From contig NZ_JAHTLF010000018.1 of NCBI RefSeq assembly GCF_024614185.1, positions 655,821 through 719,820 on the forward strand: a stretch of 64,000 bases of DNA. Direction: 5' to 3'. The notes below the pieces were generated by a model, which was not told the DNA's origin, ran no database searches, and saw only the letters and a list, made by a program, of their open reading frames with translations. A program made the position numbers and the translations under genes. The stretch is from Nocardioides carbamazepini (GTDB lineage: Bacteria; Actinomycetota; Actinomycetes; Propionibacteriales; Nocardioidaceae). Shown here piece by piece: positions 56,159-62,601 of the stretch (positions are counted from its first letter, which is position 1; every line of letters begins with the position of its first letter).

Positions 56159-57169
56159 CCCGAGGTCGGCCACCGGCCCGGCCGCCAGCTGCCCCGCCAG
56201 GGCCGTGTCCAGCCGCGCCCGGAAGCGCCGCATGCTCGGCTCGTCCGGGAACGCCAGGTCGGCACCGTGGAACATCCGTGGCTCCACGTGGACGTCGACC
56301 GGTACGCCGGCCTCGGCCAGCCGGCGCCCGTAGGCGACGGCCTCGTCGCGGAACAGGTCGAGCGCGCCCACACCGATCCAGGCCGGCGGCAGGCCGCGGA
56401 GGTCCTCGCGCCGGGCAGCGGCGGCGTACGCCGGTGCGTCGGAGGACCGCGGTGGCCGGCCGAGATAGGCCTGCCACGCGAACCGGTTGGAACGAGGCGT
56501 CCAGCCCAGCCGCCCGACGCCGCGCGCCGGGCGCCGCAACGTCGTGCGGTCGTCGAGCATCGGGTACACGAGCAGCTGGAAGGCGACAGGCACCTCACCG
56601 CGATCGGCGGCCAGCTGCGCCAGCGTGGCCGCCAGGCCACCCCCCGCGCTCGCCCCGCCGACCGCGATCCGGGCGGGATCGACCCCCAGCTCGCCGGACG
56701 CGGCATGCAGGAACCGGAGGGCGGCGTGACAGTCGTCGAGCGCCGCCGGGAACGGGTGCTCCGGCGCCAGCCGGTAGTCGACGCTGACCACCACGAGGTC
56801 CAGCTCCACGGCCAGCCGCCCGCACAGGGCATGGTCCGCGATCGCCGTACCCGCCACCAGGCCGCCGCCGTGGAGCCACAGCAGCGCGGCCCGGAGCCCA
56901 GGCGCCGGGCGGGACAGGCGGGACGGGCGGTGGACGAAGACCGGCACGCCGTCGAGGTCTCGCGCCTCGACCTCGGCACCGGGCGCCGGCTCTGCCGTGG
57001 TCGGGTAGAGCCTGCGGAGCAAGGACAGCTCCCGACCGCTGCCGATGGAGAACAGCACGAACGCGTTCCACGGGCGCATTCCCGGCGCCGCGGCGAGGAT
57101 CGATCGGCACCGCCGGGCGGTCATCGCGACGGCCGCGAACGCAGCACTGCCGGCCAGCCATCGCCGCAT
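56150..57169 (-). CDS. Alpha/beta hydrolase, hormone-sensitive-lipase (HSL/family IV) esterase
   Basis: A 339-residue esterase. The oxyanion motif HGGG is in LLWLHGGGLVAG, the nucleophile Ser is in GGASAGGGLA, and YRLAPEHPFPAALDD is the HSL hallmark. The acid is probably the Asp in GALDLFRDEAVAY and the His is in EPRMFHGADL. A short N-terminal hydrophobic stretch (AGSAAFAAVAMTA) may be an anchor or signal. ATG 57169 has GAGGAG upstream. It hydrolyses short acyl esters. Its stop region overlaps the convergent MerR gene. Confidence 0.9.
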   Translation of the reverse strand: MRRWLAGSAAFAAVAMTARRCRSILAAAPGMRPWNAFVLFSIGSGRELSLLRRLYPTTAEPAPGAEVEARDLDGVPVFVHRPSRLSRPAPGLRAALLWLHGGGLVAGTAIADHALCGRLAVELDLVVVSVDYRLAPEHPFPAALDDCHAALRFLHAASGELGVDPARIAVGGASAGGGLAATLAQLAADRGEVPVAFQLLVYPMLDDRTTLRRPARGVGRLGWTPRSNRFAWQAYLGRPPRSSDAPAYAAAARREDLRGLPPAWIGVGALDLFRDEAVAYGRRLAEAGVPVDVHVEPRMFHGADLAFPDEPSMRRFRARLDTALAGQLAAGPVADLGSA

Positions 57170-57242
57170 CCCGACTCCTCGACCGTCGCGCCCCGGGTGC
57201 ATTGTGCCCGAGATCGGGCTCGGCCGGGGCGGGGTCGGCGGC

Positions 57243-57312
57243 TGTAACTATCTGTTGTTGCCGCTACCGCACCCGTAGACCAGTGCGGTAGCGGCAGTAG
57301 CAGGTAGTTACA
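57243..57312 (-). terminator. Long imperfect palindrome after the DEAD-box gene
   Basis: A 29-base arm at 57243-57271 (starting TGTAACTA, ending CTACCGCA) pairs with 57284-57312 at 25 of 29 positions around a 12-base loop. It lies ten bases past the helicase stop, between two minus-strand genes. A factor-independent terminator without a U-run is the likely role. The arms are richer in A/T than their surroundings. Confidence 0.65.
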
Positions 57313-57322
57313 CGCGTTCGGC

Positions 57323-58783
57323 TCAGCGTCGGCCGGAGCTGAAGTCCGCCGCGCTGTGGCCGCCGCCCGAGCCGGCTCCGCGCGAGCGCGACCGGCTGCG
57401 GTTGCCGCCGCCGGAGGCCGGGGCGCCGCCCGACTTCGCCGAGCCGGACCGCGCACCGCGCCGGCCCGAGCCCTGACCAGGCTTCTTGGCGCCGGTCTTG
57501 GCCGCGGGCTTGTTGCCCGCCGGACGCCGACGACCGCCGCCACCGCCGTTGCCGCCGCCTTGGGCCGCGGCGGGAGTGAGGTCGATGCCGCCGGGCCGGC
57601 TCCGCTCGCCCGGGGCGAGGTCCTGCAGCACCGGGTGCTCGGGGCCCTGGATCCGGGTGGTGGTCGGCGTGATGCCGGCGGCGCGGGTCAGCGCACGGAC
57701 GTCGCCACGCTGCTCGCTCGTCATCAGGGTGATCACGGTGCCGGCGGCACCGGCGCGCGCCGTACGACCGGAGCGGTGCAGGTAGGCCTTGTGCTCGGCC
57801 GGCGGGTCGGCGTGGACGACCAGGGAGACGTCGTCGACGTGGATGCCGCGGGCGGCGATGTCGGTCGCGACCAGGGTGGTCGCCGTGCCGCTGTGGAAGG
57901 CGTCCATGTTGCGGGTGCGCGCGCCCTGGCTCAGGTTGCCGTGCAGGTCGACGGCGGGCACGCCGAACTTGTTGAGCTGGCGGGCCAGCGCCTTGGCGCC
58001 GTGCTTGGTGCGGGTGAAGACCACGGTCCGGCCGGGGGCGCTGACCAGGTCGAGCAGGACGGGCAGCCGCTGCTCGCGCTCGACGTGGAGCACGTGGTGA
58101 TCCATCTTCGCGACCGGCGACTGGGCCGAGTCGGCCTCGTGCACGGCCGGGTCGCGCAGGTAGCGCTTCACCAGGACGTCGATCGCGTTGTCGAGCGTCG
58201 CGGAGAACAGCATCCGCTGGCCGCCCTTCGGCGTCTGGTCGAGGAGGCGTCGTACGGCGGGCAGGAAGCCGAGGTCCGCCATGTGGTCGGCCTCGTCGAG
58301 CACGGTGACCTGGACGTCGGCGAGGCTGCAGTGGCGCTGGCCGATCAGGTCCTCGAGCCGGCCGGGGCAGGCGATCAGGATGTCGACGCCGTCACGCAGC
58401 GCGTTGACCTGCGGCCCCTGGCCGACGCCGCCGAAGACGGTGGTGGTGCGCAGCCCGACGGCCTTGGCGAGCGGGGCGATCGTGGCCGCGATCTGGGAGG
58501 CGAGCTCGCGGGTGGGCGCCAGGACGAGGGCGCGCGGGCGCTTGGGGGCCGGGCGCCGCGGCGTACCGTCGGCGCTGAGCCGGGTCACCAGCGGCAGGCC
58601 GAAGGCGTAGGTCTTGCCGGAGCCGGTGCGGCCGCGGCCGAGGACGTCGCGGCCCTTCAGCGAGTCCGGCAGGGTGGCGGCCTGGATCGGCGTGGGGACG
58701 GTGATCTGGTCAGCCGTCAGCACGTCGAGCAGGGCGGTGGGCACGCCGAGAGCGGCGAACGTCGCGGAGCTGTTACTTGGCAC
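57323..58783 (-). CDS. DEAD-box ATP-dependent RNA helicase
   Basis: A 486-residue helicase. All core motifs are present: Q-motif region (VPTPIQAATLP), GRTGSGKT, PTRELA, DEAD in VLDEADHMADLG, SAT, and HRSGRTARAG. After about residue 380 the tail becomes Gly/Arg/Ser-rich (GGGNGGGGGRRRP, SRSRSRGAG), typical of RNA-annealing extensions of RhlE/CsdA-like enzymes. The GTG start is preceded by GGAGAG. It unwinds structured RNA, often in cold adaptation and ribosome assembly. The 262-base region upstream holds no gene and may contain a long leader. Confidence 0.92.
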   Translation of the reverse strand: MPSNSSATFAALGVPTALLDVLTADQITVPTPIQAATLPDSLKGRDVLGRGRTGSGKTYAFGLPLVTRLSADGTPRRPAPKRPRALVLAPTRELASQIAATIAPLAKAVGLRTTTVFGGVGQGPQVNALRDGVDILIACPGRLEDLIGQRHCSLADVQVTVLDEADHMADLGFLPAVRRLLDQTPKGGQRMLFSATLDNAIDVLVKRYLRDPAVHEADSAQSPVAKMDHHVLHVEREQRLPVLLDLVSAPGRTVVFTRTKHGAKALARQLNKFGVPAVDLHGNLSQGARTRNMDAFHSGTATTLVATDIAARGIHVDDVSLVVHADPPAEHKAYLHRSGRTARAGAAGTVITLMTSEQRGDVRALTRAAGITPTTTRIQGPEHPVLQDLAPGERSRPGGIDLTPAAAQGGGNGGGGGRRRPAGNKPAAKTGAKKPGQGSGRRGARSGSAKSGGAPASGGGNRSRSRSRGAGSGGGHSAADFSSGRR

Positions 58784-59045
58784 GGGTGTATCTCTCCGGA
58801 GACCGCTGCGCGCAGGGCGGCGCGATCCCCTCAGGTGGGCGTCTCGCCATGCTGCCCGTCGGGTGACGGGCGGTGAAGCGGTGCCTCGGGTGAGGGGCGC
58901 GGCCACGAAGATGGTGCGGTGCGGTGCGCCGGGATCCGGGGCAAGACTGGCCGGACCTGTGGTGTCAGCCTAGGGGCTGCGGCTGCTCCGGGGTGAATCG
59001 ACGGGCCGGGCGGCGACGTGGGATGGGACACGTCGTCCGCCGCGC

Positions 59046-60209
59046 TCACTCCTCGAGCTGCACCGCCGCACCGCGCTCGACCAGGCCGTCGACGTCCTTG
59101 ACGCCCCAGGCCGCGAGCGCCGCGCGGGTGTGCGCGCCGGCACCGGAGGCCGGCGGGTGCGAGAGCGTGGCCTTCGTGCGGGAGAAGCGCGGGGCGGGCT
59201 GCGGCTGGACGAGGCCCTCGTGCTCGACGAAGATCTCGCGGCCCTTGATGTGCGGGTGGTCCGGGGCCTCGCTCATCCGCAGGACCGGCGCGACGCAGGC
59301 GTCGGTGCCGTCGAAGATCGCGCACCACTCGTCGCGGGTCTTCTGCTTGAAGGTGGCGGTGATCAGGTCGCGCAGCTCGTCGGTCTTCGCGACGTCCCAG
59401 CGGTCCGGCGCGGTGTCCTTGATGCCCAGCAGCTCGACGAACAGCTCGTAGAACTGCGGCTCCAGCGCACCCACCGACATGTGCTCGCCGTCGGCGGTCT
59501 CATAGATGTCGTAGTACGGCGCGCCGCCGTCGAGCAGGTTGGCCGCCCGCTCCTCCTTGAACCCGCCGCCGGCGAGGAAGGCCGACGTCATCGCGTTGAG
59601 GTTCGCCGTACCGTCGACGATCGCGGCGTCGACGACCTGGCCCTTCCCGGACGCCTTCGCCTCGAAGACCGCCGCGAGGATGCCGATGACGAGGTACGTC
59701 GACCCGCCGCCGAAGTCGCCGACCAGGTTGGTCGGGAACTGGGGCTTGTCCTTGACCTGGCCCAGGCCGTGGAGGGTCCCGGTGATGGCGATGTAGTTCA
59801 TGTCGTGCCCGGCCGCCTGCGACCACGGGCCGTCCTGGCCCCAGCCGGTCATCCGGCCGTAGACCAGGCGCGGGTTGCGGGCGTGGCACTCCTCCGGACC
59901 GAAGCCGAGCCGCTCGGCCACGCCGGGCCGCATGCCCTCGACGAGTACGTCGGCCTGCTCGACCAGGTCGAGCACGGTGGCGACCGCCTCGGGGTCCTTG
60001 AGGTTGAGCGCGACGCTCGGACGCCCGCGGTTGAGCAGGTCGTGCGAGCCGCCGGTGAGCATCTGTCCGCCGGGGCGCTCGATCCGGATCACGTCGGCAC
60101 CGAGGTCGGCCAGGATCATGCAGGCGTGCGGGCTCGGCCCGATGCCGGCGATCTCGACGACCTTGAGGCCCTGGAGCGGACCGGTTCCCTGACCCAGCGC
60201 GAACGTCAT
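59046..60209 (-). CDS. Alpha-methylacyl-CoA racemase (CaiB/BaiF family III CoA transferase)
   Basis: A 387-residue protein. The family III start (LQGLKVVEIAGIGPSPHACMILADLGADVIRIERPG) is clear. GHDMNYIAITGTLH carries the catalytic Asp, and GEHMSVGALEPQFYELF and PVLRMSEAP are the racemase-type segments. It interconverts (2R)- and (2S)-methylacyl-CoA so that branched chains, for example from isoprenoids or sterol side chains, can enter beta-oxidation. A TGACA-N7-TGTCA element lies just upstream of the start, linking it to the MerR/thiolase control. Confidence 0.92.
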   Translation of the reverse strand: MTFALGQGTGPLQGLKVVEIAGIGPSPHACMILADLGADVIRIERPGGQMLTGGSHDLLNRGRPSVALNLKDPEAVATVLDLVEQADVLVEGMRPGVAERLGFGPEECHARNPRLVYGRMTGWGQDGPWSQAAGHDMNYIAITGTLHGLGQVKDKPQFPTNLVGDFGGGSTYLVIGILAAVFEAKASGKGQVVDAAIVDGTANLNAMTSAFLAGGGFKEERAANLLDGGAPYYDIYETADGEHMSVGALEPQFYELFVELLGIKDTAPDRWDVAKTDELRDLITATFKQKTRDEWCAIFDGTDACVAPVLRMSEAPDHPHIKGREIFVEHEGLVQPQPAPRFSRTKATLSHPPASGAGAHTRAALAAWGVKDVDGLVERGAAVQLEE

Positions 60210-60230
60210 GCGCGCATCATGGCACGGAGA

Positions 60231-60249
60231 GTGACAGCAGTGGTGTCAC
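60231..60249. promoter_or_regulatory. Candidate operator GTGACA-N7-TGTCAC before the racemase
   Basis: GTGACA-GCAGTGG-TGTCAC has perfect six-base arms, 22-40 bases upstream of the racemase ATG. Its core TGACA-N7-TGTCA equals that of the site at the MerR gene (55390-55406), though the spacers differ. A second GTCAC partial repeat follows (60251-60255). Binding by the nearby MerR-type protein is inferred. Confidence 0.55.
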
Positions 60250-60426
60250 GGTCACTACCGTCCAGTACGAGCGATGCCGAGGCTGCGGCGGGAATGCCGG
60301 GCGAGGAGGCGCAGGGAGCGACGAAGGAGCGACCGGAGCCGAGGAGACCGGCGCTTTCCGCCGCGCCGACGTCTTGCCGCCATGCGAACGCACCACCTAC
60401 GGAAGTCGACTGCGCGCGCGGCAGCG

Positions 60427-60458
60427 TGGCGCGAGGAACGAGCGACACGCTCGCGCCA
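60427..60458 (-). terminator. Terminator-like hairpin after the M15 lipoprotein gene
   Basis: TGGCGCGAG (60427-60435) and CTCGCGCCA (60450-60458) form a perfect nine-base stem with a 14-base loop. It starts six bases past the stop of the M15 lipoprotein on the minus strand. Confidence 0.5.
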
Positions 60459-60464
60459 TCCGAC

Positions 60465-61706
60465 TCAGCCCGGATTGACGATGCGGGCCAGCTCGAAGTG
60501 CATCGGGTCGGTGTAGGCCCAGTCGCCGCCCCAGGCGAAGCCCCACTTCTTGAAGATCGCGACCACGACGCGGTCCATCTGGCCGACCGTGCCGCGCTGG
60601 TTGCCGGGGACGTTGAGGTCGAGCGCCAGGCCGAAGGAGTGGTTGGACAGCTGCGTGGAGCCGGCGATGAAGCGCGGGTAGTAGCAGCCGGCGTACTGCC
60701 CGGGGTCGATCTTGGAGCCGAGACCGCTCGTCTGGATCTCGCCGAGGGCCGCCTTGAGCTGCGGCATCATGTACTTGTTGCAGGTGACCCTCCCGAGGAT
60801 CGGCACGGCCTCGGTCACGATGTGAGTACTGACCCAGGCCGGGTCAGGAGCGATCCGGCCGCCGCCGATGGGCGTGTAGCGGAAGACGCCGACGGCGTCG
60901 CTGAACGCGCCGACCGGGATGGCCTGCTGGTAGGTGCCGGGATCGATGCCGCTCTGGGCCACGATGTCGAGGGCGTTGATCGAGAAGCGGGTCGCGCCGA
61001 ACGCCTTCTCGATCTTGTCCCGCACCACCTGCGGCGAGGAGAGGCCGGTGTTGATCAGCACCGCGTTGTCCTCGGGCAGCCCGAGCTCCTCACCCCACTT
61101 GCTGTTGACGACCGCGTCGATGCCGTCGACGCCGCCGGGCGACCACGAGCCGACGTGGATCTTCCGCTCCTCGACGTCGAGGTAGCCGTTGCCGTCGATC
61201 GGCAGGTCCTTCTGCAGCCGGTCGGCGACGGCGATCTCGCCGCCGGCCACGCGGTCCCACTGCGGCTGGAAGGGGGCCGCGTCGGGGCCGGTGAACCGGC
61301 GGAACTCGCCCGGGTCGACGGCGGCGATGTTGAAGAGCTTGTTCTCCATGGAGAACTGGCCGTAGGAGAGCTGGGTGTACGCCGCCACGCCCGGCTTGCC
61401 CCGCACCGTGACGCCGGTGATGGTGGCGAGATCCTCCGGCGCGATGGTGTCCTCCGCGACGAGGAGCAGGTCGTCGCCGTACTGCTTGCCGTCGAAGGCG
61501 CCCGGCGGCTCGACCGCGTGCTCTGGGTCGGCGACGGCGGCGGTGGGGGCGCCGGACGTGCTGGCCGCGGCCTCGCTCGGGTCGGCCCTGTCGTCCTTCT
61601 CGGCGACCTTCTCGGGAGAGCCGCACGCGGTGAGCGCGAGGAGGGCAGCACCGGCCGCGAGCCCGACCGTCGGCCGGGCCCCCAGGGCGCGTCGCACCAA
61701 CCCCAT
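60465..61706 (-). CDS. Lipoprotein with C-terminal M15 peptidase (VanY-like D-Ala-D-Ala carboxypeptidase) domain
   Basis: A 413-residue exported lipoprotein; lipobox LTAC with Cys28. A Ser/Ala/acidic linker (about 30-60) leads to an unassigned central region (about 65-290). The M15 peptidase domain covers about 300-413, with zinc ligands in SNHSFGLALDLN (His, Asp) and WAYTDPMHFEL (His) intact. It should trim peptidoglycan stem peptides outside the membrane. The ATG at 61706 is preceded by GAGGGAAGG. The large middle region is not part of ordinary VanY proteins and may bind wall polymer or a partner. Confidence 0.85.
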   Translation of the reverse strand: MGLVRRALGARPTVGLAAGAALLALTACGSPEKVAEKDDRADPSEAAASTSGAPTAAVADPEHAVEPPGAFDGKQYGDDLLLVAEDTIAPEDLATITGVTVRGKPGVAAYTQLSYGQFSMENKLFNIAAVDPGEFRRFTGPDAAPFQPQWDRVAGGEIAVADRLQKDLPIDGNGYLDVEERKIHVGSWSPGGVDGIDAVVNSKWGEELGLPEDNAVLINTGLSSPQVVRDKIEKAFGATRFSINALDIVAQSGIDPGTYQQAIPVGAFSDAVGVFRYTPIGGGRIAPDPAWVSTHIVTEAVPILGRVTCNKYMMPQLKAALGEIQTSGLGSKIDPGQYAGCYYPRFIAGSTQLSNHSFGLALDLNVPGNQRGTVGQMDRVVVAIFKKWGFAWGGDWAYTDPMHFELARIVNPG

Positions 61707-61767
61707 GGTCCCTTCCCTCCGCCGGTCCACCCGGCAGTCCTCCCGAGGCGAGGGTAGTACGTCGAGT

Positions 61768-62406
61768 TCAGCCGAGGACGTGTTCGGCGATCCAGGCGAT
61801 GTCGTCGGCGGTGCGGGCCGGCGCGGCGGAAGGCTGCATGACGTGGCTCAGCACCAGCCGCACCACCATGTCGATGCTCGCGTCCAGGCGCTCGGGAGCC
61901 AGCTTGACGTCGTACGCCGCGACGCGGTCGGCGACGACCAGCTTGGCGCCCTCGAGGAGGTACTCCGCGTGGGTGGTCAGCAGGGGCAGCAGCTCCGTGT
62001 CGGCGCCGTGGGTCGCGGACACCACCGCGTGCAGGAGCGCGTTGTCCTCGGCGTACTTGAGCACGCGGCGCGCCGAGTCGCGGATCGCCGAGATCAGGTC
62101 GTCGGGGTTCTCGTCGAAGGAGCGGGTCACGCCCGCGAGGAAGCGGTCCAGCTCGCGCAGCACCATCGCCTCGGCGAGGTCGTTCTTGGTGCCGATCTCG
62201 TTGTAGACCGTCTGCCGGCTCACGCCGACCTCGTCGGCGAGCCGCGCCATCGTCACCTTCGCCCACCCCGACGTGGTGGTGAGCTCGACGGCTGCCTCCA
62301 GCAGACGGTCGCGGAGGGTCGGGGTGGCCACGCCGGTCAGGGTAGCCACCCGCTCCGCCAGCGCCCGCGTCCGATCCGCGAGGAGGGACATCGGCGTCCG
62401 CGTCAC
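61768..62406 (-). CDS. TetR family regulator of the alkane hydroxylase operon
   Basis: A 212-residue TetR protein. The helix-turn-helix is in TLRDRLLEAAVELTTTSGWAKVTMARLADEVGVSRQTVYNEIGTK-type sequence, residues about 30-75, followed by an all-helical ligand domain. The GTG at 62406 overlaps the ferredoxin stop. ATG 62391 five codons later is an alternative. In Dietzia a TetR (AlkX) downstream of an AlkB-rubredoxin fusion represses that gene and is released by fatty acids; the same job is inferred here from the identical order. Confidence 0.88.
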   Translation of the reverse strand: MTRTPMSLLADRTRALAERVATLTGVATPTLRDRLLEAAVELTTTSGWAKVTMARLADEVGVSRQTVYNEIGTKNDLAEAMVLRELDRFLAGVTRSFDENPDDLISAIRDSARRVLKYAEDNALLHAVVSATHGADTELLPLLTTHAEYLLEGAKLVVADRVAAYDVKLAPERLDASIDMVVRLVLSHVMQPSAAPARTADDIAWIAEHVLG

Positions 62407-62597
62407 CCGTCGAGGGTGAGCGCGAGCACCGGGCAGGCCTGCACGGCGGCGTACACGTGGGCCCGGTCGCTCTCCGGCGGGGTGTCGTCGAGGATGGCGA
62501 CCTTGTCCTCGTCCTCGTCCACCTCGAAGTAGTCGTTGGCCATGGCCTCGCACATGCCGAGGCCCTCACACTTGTCGATGTCGACGGAGATCTTCAC
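62403..62597 (-). CDS. Single-cluster ferredoxin ([3Fe-4S] type)
   Basis: A 64-residue acidic ferredoxin starting VKISVDIDKCEGLGMC. Cluster ligands are Cys10, Cys16 and Cys55 (QACPV). Three instead of four Cys, spaced C-x5-C and C-P, indicate a [3Fe-4S] cluster as in ferredoxins serving cytochromes P450. It sits between the AlkB-rubredoxin gene (gap four bases) and the TetR gene, so it may be an extra electron donor for the alkane hydroxylase or serve a P450 elsewhere. The start is GTG. Confidence 0.9.
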   Translation of the reverse strand: MKISVDIDKCEGLGMCEAMANDYFEVDEDEDKVAILDDTPPESDRAHVYAAVQACPVLALTLDG

Positions 62598-62601
62598 GGC
62601 A

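Noticed and set aside
58784..59045. A gene in the 262-base region upstream of the DEAD-box helicase
   Set aside because: Frames on both strands are short, motif-free and overlap the adjacent genes. It is better read as a promoter and long leader region, with no specific element that I can identify.
60206..60448. An 80-codon minus-strand frame upstream of the racemase (begins MSLVPRATLP)
   Set aside because: It overlaps the racemase start, covers the putative operator, has no recognisable motif and no good ribosome-binding site. I treat 60210-60464 as intergenic.
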